From: an uncultured Fluviicola sp.
GTDB lineage: Bacteria > Bacteroidota > Bacteroidia > Flavobacteriales > Crocinitomicaceae
Assembly: GCF_946478805.1 (NCBI RefSeq)
Contig: NZ_CAMLDC010000006.1
Coordinates: forward strand, 1-64,000
Direction of reading: 5' to 3'
DNA: 64,000 bases
Shown here: positions 56,071 through 63,870 of the stretch, piece by piece
Layout of the letters: the number at the start of each line of letters is the position of its first letter
How positions within the stretch are numbered: the stretch's first letter is position 1
Notes under the pieces: model-generated
The model's input: only the letters and a program-made list of their open reading frames with translations
Databases searched by the model: none
Told to the model about the DNA's origin: nothing
Program-made: the position numbers and the translations under genes

Positions 56071-57152
56071 ATCAGGAAGACTGATATAACCGATATTTTT
56101 TTGACCATCCATCAAGGCATTCTTGATATTGTCATTATCATTGTATACAAGTGTTTTCTCCAAATCAACCTGGGCTTCAACACCTTCTTTATCCTTTACC
56201 AAAAGGGAAATTTCCTTTCCTTGAAAACCCTTGAAAGCTTCCGATATTTCTCTTAAGCCGCTGATTCCGGTTTTCACTTCCAGCCATTCCGAACTATTCC
56301 AATCAAACTTGATTCTTAGGATCTGGTCCCCCGTTGAGAGTTCATTACTTAGCCAGGCTGAACTTCCGGGCAAAACATCTGTTAAGATCACCTGATTCTG
56401 TTCGTTCAAACCGTAGCTAATTCCAAACTTTTCTTTTTGGGTGGAAAGTTCTTCTATAAATCCTTCTTTTTGGGTCGGACTGAAGTATAAAGTATGTGGA
56501 TCAAAACTCATGGCAATCGCATTCAAATACATTTCACACATCATTTTTTTGTCCTGCATGACCTCAAAATAATTTGAATAGCGGGTTTCGATCTTTGCCC
56601 TGGCTCTTTTTTCAAATGGAACTAATGAATCTTTCAATAAGATCTTCGAATCTTTCGGATGCATGGAAATGATCTCAGAAAAAACGCCCAAACACAAATT
56701 GTTTTCCCAGAAGGTCTTGTAATTTACTGCTGTCAGGTTTGCCTGCATTTTTGGATCGTACTTCTTTGTATTATTCAGTAGGACAGGTTTATTTAGATAG
56801 TTTTTTTGAATGGTTTGAATTTCTTTACAACGTTCTAAAACAATGCGATTGAATTCTGAAAAATAATGCTGGTTTCCATTTTGGATATCCTCATTCAATT
56901 TCGAGCTTAAGTCTTTTAAGTAAGATCGTCCTTTCTTAAAAGTTCCTGCCTTGAATCAATAAAAGAGTACAAATAATCATGAACCTGGTTCCCGAAATCT
57001 GCATCAATCGGTCGTGGTTTCACATGTTTACTTTGGATCTTCTTTACCAATAAGCGCACATTCACAGACAAAGAATCTGGTTCTCCGGCAGATGAATAAA
57101 ATGAAGTAATTGTGATTAGCAGGGTGGTTGCAAATAAATGTTTCAGACGCAA
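56062..57152 (-). pseudogene. S41 (C-terminal-processing) protease gene, frameshifted and truncated
   Basis: The 5' part (57152-56916) encodes a signal peptide (MRLKHLFATTLLITITSFYSS) and an N-terminal helical domain, ending at an early stop after KDDLT. A second frame (56898-56062) continues the same protein through the tail-protease N-terminal domain (FDPHTLYFSPTQKEGF) and a PDZ domain (ISYGLNEQNQVILTDVLPGSSAW), and stops at LPDFV just before where the catalytic Ser-Lys domain should start. A one-base loss near 56928-56935 explains the first break; the catalytic half is gone, replaced by another gene's tail. It is therefore inactive as a protease. Confidence 0.85.
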
Positions 57153-57205
57153 AGTGAGTGTTTTTCAGCGACAAAAGTACTACGAATTTTAATAACTAAA
57201 AATCT

Positions 57206-57859
57206 TCATTCAATTTTAATTTTCTCTAAAATCTGCATCTTCATTCTATTAGTCATTAATTCAAAAAGTTTGAGATTATTATTAGAAAGATCTTCTAAGA
57301 AACCTCTATAAATTGCTTTTTGTATTTCTGTTTGAGAATTATCCTTTTTAAGATTTTTACGAATTAATCTCACATTAATTTCTTTAAATGCCTTTCTTGT
57401 TATTATCTTATATTTATCATGATCAATAATTGAAGAAAGAATAAAATTATAAACATCACTCCTTTGGGACGTGAGTTTATTTCTTTGATTATCCCTTTTG
57501 TCTACTTGCCCAACATAACCAATAAAGTGTTCAGGATGTCTATCTAAATAACGTTTCATTATATCTGAGCATTGAGATAAAACAAAGAGAAAATTCATTC
57601 TTGGCAAGACATATCCAACTTCATCAACCCCTCTCAGTTCATATTTTCTTTTATTATCCTTATGATGCCTTGGATAAAATTTAAGCATTGCATACCCCCG
57701 ATACTCATGAATTTCAACGATATATTTTCTTGGCTTATTTTGCTTACAAAAAGTAGAGAAGCTATATCTAATAATCCTATTTACTCCATGAGGAAAATCA
57801 AGATTATCATGATTTTCAATTCTACTTCTTTTCCATATTACAGTGAATGGTTTGTTCAT
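57206..57859 (-). CDS. AT-rich hypothetical protein
   Basis: The 217-residue, basic, soluble protein has no recognised domain. It has segments such as WKRSRIENHDNLDFPHG, KFYPRHHKDNKRKYELRG and FIGYVGQVDKRDNQRN, and a helical Lys-rich C-terminus. Base composition is clearly more AT-rich than neighbours, so it may be acquired. No start ambiguity is seen. Confidence 0.6.
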   Translation of the reverse strand: MNKPFTVIWKRSRIENHDNLDFPHGVNRIIRYSFSTFCKQNKPRKYIVEIHEYRGYAMLKFYPRHHKDNKRKYELRGVDEVGYVLPRMNFLFVLSQCSDIMKRYLDRHPEHFIGYVGQVDKRDNQRNKLTSQRSDVYNFILSSIIDHDKYKIITRKAFKEINVRLIRKNLKKDNSQTEIQKAIYRGFLEDLSNNNLKLFELMTNRMKMQILEKIKIE

Positions 57860-57868
57860 ACATAAAAA

Positions 57869-57888
57869 AGGGAGACCAAAGCCTCCCT
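57869..57888 (-). terminator. Terminator after the 62-codon gene
   Basis: AGGGAG/CTCCCT stem with an 8-base loop, followed by TTTTTT on the minus strand, lies 20 bases after the stop of the next gene upstream. Confidence 0.65.
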
Positions 57889-57908
57889 ATTAAATCAATG
57901 TAAATGCC

Positions 57909-58097
57909 TTATTGCGCAAATTGCTTAAACTTCTCTGCATAATGCGGCAAAGAGTCCTTATGTATCTCAGCAGGTGAAGCATTTTTCCATGCAAATTCTT
58001 CGATTGCTTTGTATAATTCAGAATCGTTTTTTTTAGTAGAAGTCTTTAACTTGTCGGTTGCATTATCTAGTTCTTTTTTCGAAAATAGATGTCCCAT
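57909..58097 (-). CDS. Small AT-rich hypothetical protein
   Basis: The 62-residue protein (start MGHLFSKKELDNATDK) is helical and Lys-rich, with EFAWKNASPAEIHKDSLPHYAEKF at its end. It is not recognised. A longer frame from 58124 is less likely because the initial residues do not look like a start. Confidence 0.5.
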   Translation of the reverse strand: MGHLFSKKELDNATDKLKTSTKKNDSELYKAIEEFAWKNASPAEIHKDSLPHYAEKFKQFAQ

Positions 58098-58190
58098 AAC
58101 TATTGTTTTTAAACTTTGATGCACAAGTGAATATAATGCAAATATAGATTTCTTTAAAGTGATATTTTGTTAAAACGTAAAATTTTTCTT

Positions 58191-58670
58191 CTATTTCAGC
58201 GCAATTTTCTTCTCAACACGTTTTTTCATTTCCTCCAGGTCGGACATGAATGAACCTGTTTGTGCCAAAAGCATTGCCTCTTTGATTGTCTTCTGCGCTT
58301 TTTTGAATTTCAATTGCTTTTCCTGAAGTAAAGCCTCGTAATAAAACAACAAACCTCTGTTAATCCCTTTCCGTTTTCGGGCAAAGGCCAGCAATTTGTT
58401 CATTTCTTCAAAATCTTCCTGAATTAACAGGCAATCCAAAAAGTAAGCATACGTTTCGAGGTAATCGACATTTGCAGCAAGTGCTTCCCTGAAATAACTG
58501 TTTGCTTCAGCAAAGTCTTTGAATACTTCCAAATGAACCCTGCCCATCAGGCAAAGTGCAATCGGATTATTTTCTTCATAAGACATGGCGTAGTTCAACG
58601 ATTCCAAAGCTTCCTCCAGGTTGTACGGATAATAATCCAATGCTTTTACTAAGTAAATATTTGTTGTCAT
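58191..58670 (-). CDS. TPR-like helical-repeat protein downstream of prfH
   Basis: The 159-residue protein is made of about four TPR-like helix pairs, for example NLEEALESLNYAMSYEENNPIALCLMGRVHLE and KDFAEANSYFREALAANVDYLETYAYFLD. Its start overlaps prfH by 4 bases, so it is the third gene of the rtcB-prfH operon. A role in the same repair system is possible but not shown. Confidence 0.75.
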   Translation of the reverse strand: MTTNIYLVKALDYYPYNLEEALESLNYAMSYEENNPIALCLMGRVHLEVFKDFAEANSYFREALAANVDYLETYAYFLDCLLIQEDFEEMNKLLAFARKRKGINRGLLFYYEALLQEKQLKFKKAQKTIKEAMLLAQTGSFMSDLEEMKKRVEKKIALK

Positions 58671-59368
58671 AATTTTAGTTCTTTATGCAATTCGTTTTTC
58701 AACTTACTGCGTTGTTTCTTGAATGATTTCAATTCCTTTTTCGGTTTGAAATCCATTCCTGTAAATGTTCTTACCGGATTTCCGCGTTCCAATTCGTGAT
58801 GCTGCGACCACGTTTGGTTCACCACTTCCACCAGTTTTTCACTTTGGACCTTTTCCAGTTTTTCGCGGATTCGTTCCCTTGCAATTTTCTTGTTTTGCAT
58901 CTGAGAACGGCTCTCCTGAACGAACACCGTTGTTCCGGTTGGTGTATGGGTTGCCCGAACGGCGGAACTTACTTTGTTCACATGCTGTCCTCCTGCTCCG
59001 CTGCTTCGCACGGATTGATAGACAATTTCGCTTTCATTCCAGGACAGTGCTTCTGCCGGATTGACCTCGAAAACTCCGACAAACCAATTTTTTCGCCCAT
59101 GATTGGGACGATACGGACTCTTTTGAATCCATTGAATCGTCCCTAACCATGTCTGAATGGCTTCCTGGACTGCATGTCCGCCAACCTGGATTGTAGCAGA
59201 TAAAATAGTTCCGCTTTCCGACCCTGCAATTCGATCCATTGTTTCAGCTTGTAAGCCTTGCTTTCTTAAATCTGCGAGCAGCGCGCCCAAAATTTTTCCT
59301 GCTGCCAATTGACATTCCAACGGACCTTTGGCGGTTGTGATATGTACTAATCTTGTTTCCATTTTCAT
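58667..59368 (-). CDS. prfH: PrfH-type peptide chain release factor homologue
   Basis: The 233-residue protein is a short class I release-factor relative: it has the peptidyl-tRNA hydrolysis motif SSGAGGQHVNK (GGQ at 126-128) and the following VSSAVRATHTPTG and SRSQMQNKKIA segments, but lacks the codon-reading domain of PrfA/PrfB. PrfH is known to release peptides from ribosomes cut in the decoding centre of 16S rRNA. It begins 2 bases after the rtcB gene, as in other bacteria with this pair. The short N-terminal domain (about 1-110) is typical of PrfH. Confidence 0.92.
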   Translation of the reverse strand: MKMETRLVHITTAKGPLECQLAAGKILGALLADLRKQGLQAETMDRIAGSESGTILSATIQVGGHAVQEAIQTWLGTIQWIQKSPYRPNHGRKNWFVGVFEVNPAEALSWNESEIVYQSVRSSGAGGQHVNKVSSAVRATHTPTGTTVFVQESRSQMQNKKIARERIREKLEKVQSEKLVEVVNQTWSQHHELERGNPVRTFTGMDFKPKKELKSFKKQRSKLKNELHKELKL

Positions 59369-59370
59369 TT

Positions 59371-60756
59371 CTATTTATCCATTCGTACAATCTTTGGAGA
59401 AAATGTCCCGATTGTCTCCACCAATTCCTGTTGATTTCCCATAACGTGATGGATATTTTTGTATGCCATCGGACATTCATCAACAGCTCCACCGATCAAA
59501 CTTACATCCGCAGCGCTAAGAGATTTCATCATCTCGCTTTTGGTAAACCTGCTCTTACATTCCGAACGGGAAAAGACGCGCCCTGCTCCGTGTGAAGCAG
59601 AATTCAAACTGGAAGCATTTCCCAGTCCACGGACAATGAAACCCGGTGCAGTCATACTTCCCGGAATCATTCCGAGTTCGTCTTTACCAGCCGGAGTTGC
59701 ACCTTTGCGGTGTACAATGCATTCTTTGCCGTTCACGAATTCCTTCCATGCAAAATTGTGGTGGTTCTCTATCGTCATCAACATGCGGAGCCCCAACTTT
59801 TTGGTCAATCGTGCGTGAATATCATCATGACAAGCTTTTGCATATTCACCTGCCAGGTTCATTGCGTTCCAATACTCTTGTCCATCGTGTGTGTCCAGGT
59901 TCAACCAAGCCAAATGTTGCACTTGTCTTGGCAACGGACATTGTTTGATGGCCAATTGCGTGTATTGTTTTGCAATTGCGGCACCCAAACCACGTGATCC
60001 GCTGTGACTCAGCAAAGCGAAGTATGAACCCGGAGGAACTCCCGCATCAGAAGCAGTGATTGTCACTGTTCCAAACTCCACGAAGTGATTTCCTCCACCG
60101 GAAGTTCCCAGTTGTTGGTAAGCCTTTCCTTGCAATTTCCGCAGGAATGGAATCTCACGAAACAAGGTGTTTTCCATAATCGAATGATCGTGTTTGACCT
60201 TGTGTGTCTCATACATTCCAAACTTGGTGTGTTCCGAAAGCAAATTCTCCAACTGATGTGTTTTTCCGTTGAAAAAAGACGCCGGTGCATCAAAAATGCT
60301 CAGCGACATCCTACAACCGATATCGACACCTACACCGTAAGGAATCACCGCATTGTCTGTGGCTAAAACTCCTCCGATAGGTAAGCCGTAGCCATAATGT
60401 GCATCGGGCATCAACGCTCCCTGAACGGAAACCGGCAATTTCAATGCCTGGTAAAATTGATGTTTTGTTTTATCGTCAATTTCATTTTCCCCGTAGATCA
60501 GAAACGGTGAGCGTTCGATCTTCAATTCATTGAATTTCACTTCAACCGGTGCAACCAATCCTTCTGCAACCTTACCCCAAACGCCATCTCCGATGTATTC
60601 ATCCGGAGCGTAAAGCAATTCGGAAAGTTCTTTCAGGACGCGGTCTTTTGTTTCTTTCTTTTTATATCTGCTAATCAGCCCCAAGGCTATGTTTACAGAG
60701 TTGTCATTGGGGAAGCCTATCTTTAACAGGTCTTTCCCCTTTATCTTATTTCCCAT
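59371..60756 (-). CDS. rtcB: RtcB-family RNA ligase (RtcB2-like)
   Basis: It joins RNA ends with 2',3'-cyclic phosphate and 5'-OH using GTP and manganese. The 461 residues show PDAHYGYGLPIGGVLATD, the metal Cys in VGVDIGCRMS, GTSGGGNHFVEFG, LLSHSGSRGLGAAIA, CHDDIHARL, IENHHNFAWKE, and the RKGATPAGKDELGMIPGSM and SHGAGRVFSR segments with nucleotidylation site. Association with prfH indicates the RtcB2 subgroup, which reseals cleaved 16S rRNA. ATG 60756 (MGNKIKGKDLLKIGFP) is chosen; longer frames to 60825 or 60846 add an N-terminus unlike the family. Confidence 0.92.
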   Translation of the reverse strand: MGNKIKGKDLLKIGFPNDNSVNIALGLISRYKKKETKDRVLKELSELLYAPDEYIGDGVWGKVAEGLVAPVEVKFNELKIERSPFLIYGENEIDDKTKHQFYQALKLPVSVQGALMPDAHYGYGLPIGGVLATDNAVIPYGVGVDIGCRMSLSIFDAPASFFNGKTHQLENLLSEHTKFGMYETHKVKHDHSIMENTLFREIPFLRKLQGKAYQQLGTSGGGNHFVEFGTVTITASDAGVPPGSYFALLSHSGSRGLGAAIAKQYTQLAIKQCPLPRQVQHLAWLNLDTHDGQEYWNAMNLAGEYAKACHDDIHARLTKKLGLRMLMTIENHHNFAWKEFVNGKECIVHRKGATPAGKDELGMIPGSMTAPGFIVRGLGNASSLNSASHGAGRVFSRSECKSRFTKSEMMKSLSAADVSLIGGAVDECPMAYKNIHHVMGNQQELVETIGTFSPKIVRMDK

Positions 60757-61017
60757 GAAATTTGGTTCTTGGGACATTTCTAAAACTTCAATCTCATCGT
60801 TACCTGAAAATTTCCAACGCATCATTTGCCTCAGCAGACTCAGCATCGTAAATTTTCAAAAGCCTCGATTTTGAAGTTTTATAATTGTCCGATCTATTGG
60901 GCTGAATTAAATCAGCTCAATTCATTTAAAAATTTTTGATTAACTCAATTTGAGTTCAAGAGATTCCGGGGATTCCGACGACGTTCAACAACCGAGAAGG
61001 GAAACGTATAGACAAAA

Positions 61018-61056
61018 AAAATCCGAAATCTCTAAGAGCTTCGGATTTTCATATAA
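61018..61056 (-). terminator. Hairpin terminator of the 25-codon ORF transcript
   Basis: A 10-bp stem AAAATCCGAA with TTCGGATTTT, extended by an inner TCTC/AGAG pairing, is followed by eight Ts on the minus strand (61013-61020). Confidence 0.8.
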
Positions 61057-61073
61057 TCTGATTTTTAGAATCG

Positions 61074-61151
61074 TTATTGAAAAACCCAAAGCCCGAGCAC
61101 ACTAGCATCTTTGCCAGTTGGAGCTCCTAATGTTGTATGTAATTTGAACAT
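61074..61151 (-). CDS. 25-residue small ORF in a compact transcription unit
   Basis: ATG 61151 to TAA 61074 encodes a 25-residue peptide with an N-terminal MFKLHTTLGAPTGKD and a hydrophobic C-terminal ASVLGLWVFQ. A TACCTTTG promoter element lies 62 bases upstream and a strong terminator 25 bases downstream. It could be a small membrane-active peptide or leader, or the RNA itself may be functional. Nothing comparable is recognised. Confidence 0.4.
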   Translation of the reverse strand: MFKLHTTLGAPTGKDASVLGLWVFQ

Positions 61152-61213
61152 TGCTTCGGTTTTTAAAATTGTTACTACTTGTAATTTGTCTTTACCTCAT
61201 CGAAAGACTGATG

Positions 61214-61221
61214 CAAAGGTA
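61214..61221 (-). promoter_or_regulatory. Candidate -7 element of the short transcript
   Basis: TACCTTTG on the minus strand is an exact TAnnTTTG match, 55-65 bases upstream of the 25-codon ORF. Confidence 0.5.
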
Positions 61222-61422
61222 ACGAATAAAAAATGACATGGTTGTCTTCGAATTGAAAAAAAAAGTTTGGAGGTGTTGCCTTATTACGTAGTAATAAAAA
61301 AAAGCGAATTACCAATTGCTAGCTGCGGATGAGTATTTCGGCAGATTTCGTTTGCATCTTTTCTTGCGAATTCAGGTGATGGGAACTTGTTGGGAGTTGT
61401 CTGAAAAACAGAACATCAATTC

Positions 61423-61521
61423 TCCCACGGACGGGCACAGAGGAATTTATTTGTTAGCTATATAATCCCAAAAAAGAAATAATACTATGCCCTCCTTGCT
61501 CTTTCGCGCTCGTCCGTGGGA
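61423..61521. repeat. 11-bp perfect inverted repeat with 77-base spacer
   Basis: TCCCACGGACG (61423-61433) is the exact inverse of CGTCCGTGGGA (61511-61521). The spacer is AT-rich at its centre. It might be the ends of a tiny non-autonomous element or a long RNA hairpin. Confidence 0.45.
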
Positions 61522-61557
61522 AAATAAAAAAGCCCTGACATTTTATCGTCAGGGCTT
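61521..61557 (-). terminator. sucC terminator
   Basis: A perfect 10-bp stem AAGCCCTGAC/GTCAGGGCTT with an 8-base loop, followed on the minus strand by TTTTTATTTT, lies 20 bases after the sucC stop. Confidence 0.85.
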
Positions 61558-61577
61558 CCATGTATAATCTGTTTGAC

Positions 61578-62789
61578 TTACGCCAATACTTCTTTCACTT
61601 TATCTGCTGCTTCCTGCAACAATACCGCTGAATGCACATTCAATCCTGAATCATCAATGATTTTCTTCGCTTCAACTGCATTTGTTCCTTGCAAACGTAC
61701 AATAATCGGAACAGGAATATTCCCGATGCTTTTGTAAGCATCAACAACTCCTTGAGCAACACGGTCACAACGAACGATACCACCGAAGATATTGATCAGG
61801 ATCGCTTTCACGTTCGGATCTTTCAAAATGATGTGGAATGCTTTTTCAACACGCTCAGCATCTGCAGTTCCACCAACATCCAAGAAGTTTGCCGGGTTAC
61901 CACCTGAGTATTTGATAATATCCATCGTTGCCATTGCAAGCCCGGCTCCGTTTACCATACAAGCAACGTTTCCGTCCAATTTCACGAAGTTCAATCCTGC
62001 TGCATCAGCTTCAACATCCAATGGATCTTCTTCCAATGTATCACGCATTGCAACGTAGTCCGGGTGACGGAATAATCCGTTTCCATCCAATGTCACTTTC
62101 GCATCCACCGCAATGATCTTATTGTCTGAAGTTTTCAATACCGGATTGATCTCGAACATCGCAGCATCACATCCTTCGTAAGCGTTGTACAAGTTCACAA
62201 CGAATTTCGTCATTTGCTTGAATGCTTCTCCTGACAAACCAAGATTGAAAGCGATTTTACGCGCCTGGAATGCTTGAATTCCTACACGTGGATCGATTTC
62301 TTCCTTGAAAATCAAATGTGGCGTATCGTGAGCAACTGTTTCAATATCCATTCCTCCTTCTGTGGAATACATGATCGTGTTACGGCCTCTTTCGCGATCC
62401 AACAAAACAGACATGTAAAACTCTTCTACTTCAGCTTCTCCCGGGTAGTAAACATCTTCAGCCAACAATACTTTGCTAACCAATTTCCCTACACCGTTTG
62501 TTTGAGCTGTTTCCAAATGACCACCAAGGATTCCTTTTACTTTTTCTTCAACCTGATCAATTCCTTTTGCAAGAACTACACCATGAGAACCAGTTTCTTC
62601 AACGACACCTTTTCCGCGTCCTCCAGCATGGATTTGTGCTTTAACCACATACCAACCTGTTCCGGTTTCTTCTGTCAATTTTTTAGCTGCAGCAACTGCA
62701 TCTTCTACTTTTTCTACAACAATTCCGCGTTGGATTGCCACGCCGTATTTTTGTAAAATTGTTTTTCCTTGATATTCGTGTAAGTTCAT
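61578..62789 (-). CDS. sucC: Succinyl-CoA synthetase, beta subunit (ADP-forming)
   Basis: It is the citric-acid-cycle subunit carrying the ATP-grasp nucleotide site. The 403 residues start MNLHEYQGKTILQKYGV, have AQIHAGGRGKGVV (phosphate-binding loop), and end with NIFGGIVRCDRVAQGVVDA, all diagnostic. The alpha subunit gene sucD is not adjacent; in Bacteroidota the two are often apart. Its promoter lies about 25 bases upstream. Confidence 0.95.
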   Translation of the reverse strand: MNLHEYQGKTILQKYGVAIQRGIVVEKVEDAVAAAKKLTEETGTGWYVVKAQIHAGGRGKGVVEETGSHGVVLAKGIDQVEEKVKGILGGHLETAQTNGVGKLVSKVLLAEDVYYPGEAEVEEFYMSVLLDRERGRNTIMYSTEGGMDIETVAHDTPHLIFKEEIDPRVGIQAFQARKIAFNLGLSGEAFKQMTKFVVNLYNAYEGCDAAMFEINPVLKTSDNKIIAVDAKVTLDGNGLFRHPDYVAMRDTLEEDPLDVEADAAGLNFVKLDGNVACMVNGAGLAMATMDIIKYSGGNPANFLDVGGTADAERVEKAFHIILKDPNVKAILINIFGGIVRCDRVAQGVVDAYKSIGNIPVPIIVRLQGTNAVEAKKIIDDSGLNVHSAVLLQEAADKVKEVLA

Positions 62790-62816
62790 GACAACTTTTT
62801 AAATTTTTTGGTGCGC

Positions 62817-62850
62817 TAAAGGTAAACATTAAATTCTTTCGCACGTCAAA
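62817..62850 (-). promoter_or_regulatory. Candidate sucC promoter
   Basis: On the minus strand TTTG at 62850-62847 and TACCTTTA at 62824-62817 resemble the -33 and -7 boxes, although the spacing of 22 bases is slightly long. Confidence 0.4.
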
Positions 62851-62976
62851 GAAATTTGGAATTATCCATATCTTTTTAATGGCTTAATTTCAGTAAATAT
62901 TCCTTTCTAAATCTTTAAAAAGACATTTAATTTTCACAATTTTATTTTAATCTTGTTATTTATAAAACAATTAGCT

Positions 62977-62984
62977 TACATTTG
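62977..62984 (+). promoter_or_regulatory. -7 promoter element of the phhAB operon
   Basis: TACATTTG matches TAnnTTTG exactly and ends five bases before the leader-peptide ATG. A TTG at 62953-62955 is a possible -33 box. This would start transcription at about 62988-62991. Confidence 0.65.
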
Positions 62985-62989
62985 CCTTT

Positions 62990-63052
62990 ATGAATAAACA
63001 AATGCACACTTGCGCTTATTATTATCAGTTTCTAAATTCAGGAACCGAATAA
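62990..63052 (+). CDS. Tyr/Phe-rich leader peptide of the phenylalanine hydroxylase operon
   Basis: The 20-codon ORF has three consecutive Tyr codons (63017-63025) followed by Gln and Phe (63029-63031), in the CAYYYQF segment, and ends at TAA 63050. It starts within a few bases of the predicted transcription start. The terminator hairpin begins 26 bases after its stop and phhA starts 22 bases after the hairpin. The layout is that of a ribosome-mediated attenuation leader in which stalling at Tyr codons allows transcription into phhA. Confidence 0.65.
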   Translation: MNKQMHTCAYYYQFLNSGTE

Positions 63053-63077
63053 GTCATTGTGTAAACTTTATAGCTGA

Positions 63078-63111
63078 AAAGCCCGGTTCTTATGAATCGG
63101 GCTTTTTTTAT
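63078..63111 (+). promoter_or_regulatory. Attenuator terminator upstream of phhA
   Basis: A 12-bp stem (AAAGCCCGGTTC with GAATCGGGCTTT, one G-U) with a TTAT loop is followed by a T-run (63103-63109). Its 5' arm (63084-63091) can alternatively pair with 63040-63047 (AGGAACCG) near the end of the leader ORF, eight base pairs including one G-U, which would act as antiterminator. Confidence 0.75.
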
Positions 63112-63126
63112 TTAATTTTTTTTGAA

Positions 63127-63870
63127 ATGAAACAAGAATTTGAAAAGTACACCAAGGAAGACCGTGCAGTCTGGTCGCTGTTATTCAAGCGGCAATTGAA
63201 AAATCTGAAGCAATTGGCGTGTTCCGATTATCTGAAATCTTTGGAACAAATGCAGGAAGTATTGAATCCGAAGGAATTACCGAATTTCGAACGAATCAAT
63301 CAATGGTTCAAAAAGAGTACGGGCTGGGAAATCTATTGTGTTCCGGGATTGATTGATGTGGAGGAATTTTTCGACCTGTTGGCTGAAAAGAAATTTCCTT
63401 CATCCACCTGGTTGCGTTCAAAGGACAAGCTGGACTACCTGGAAGAACCGGATATGTTTCACGATATTTTCGGACATGTTCCCCTACTTTCAAATCCCGT
63501 TTACTCCAACTTCGTGCATGAATTCGGGAAATTAGGAAAACAGCATAAAGGAAATCATCAGCTCGTTACAGAATTACAGCGTCTGTATTGGTTCACTATC
63601 GAATTCGGGCTTATTTCCGAAAAGGGAAAACTTCGGATTTTCGGAGCCGGTATCATTTCTTCTTTTCACGAATCCATTTCGAGTCTTTCAAGTAAAGAAG
63701 TCACACACCTTCCATTCGAACTGGAATCCATTATACAAACAGACTTTTGCACCAGCGAATTGCAACAAACCTATTTTGTAATCGACCACCTGGAACAATT
63801 GGAAAAAGCAGTTACATCACTTTCAAATAAACTTCAACATGAACTGGAATATTCTGGCAAATCAATTTAG
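63127..63870 (+). CDS. phhA: Phenylalanine 4-monooxygenase (monomeric aromatic amino acid hydroxylase)
   Basis: It converts phenylalanine to tyrosine with tetrahydropterin and oxygen. The 247-residue catalytic-domain-only protein has the iron ligands His112 and His117 in FHDIFGHVPLL and Glu159 in WFTIEFGL, plus GLIDVEEFFDLLAEKKFPS and STWLRSKDKLDYLEEPDM. The ATG at 63127 is chosen over an upstream frame start because the latter lies in the leader and terminator. It overlaps the pterin dehydratase gene by 32 bases, and is controlled by the attenuator upstream. Confidence 0.93.
   Translation: MKQEFEKYTKEDRAVWSLLFKRQLKNLKQLACSDYLKSLEQMQEVLNPKELPNFERINQWFKKSTGWEIYCVPGLIDVEEFFDLLAEKKFPSSTWLRSKDKLDYLEEPDMFHDIFGHVPLLSNPVYSNFVHEFGKLGKQHKGNHQLVTELQRLYWFTIEFGLISEKGKLRIFGAGIISSFHESISSLSSKEVTHLPFELESIIQTDFCTSELQQTYFVIDHLEQLEKAVTSLSNKLQHELEYSGKSI

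Larger units (their letters stand above)
60847..61577. other. Gene-poor 730-base region between rtcB and sucC
   Basis: It contains a short transcription unit with a 25-codon ORF and its terminator, an 11-bp inverted repeat with a 77-base spacer, a small dyad TTATTAC/GTAATAA (61281-61297), and the sucC terminator. Two overlapping frames without start codons (about 61290-61440, minus strand) look like worn-out coding sequence. Confidence 0.5.

Noticed and set aside
60757..60846. Upstream starts for the RtcB gene
   Set aside because: The in-frame ATGs at 60825 and 60846 add an N-terminus without family similarity; MGNKIKGKDLLKIGFP is the normal family start.
63010..63126. Longer N-terminus for phenylalanine hydroxylase
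   Set aside because: That frame reads through the leader peptide and terminator; the family start fits ATG 63127.
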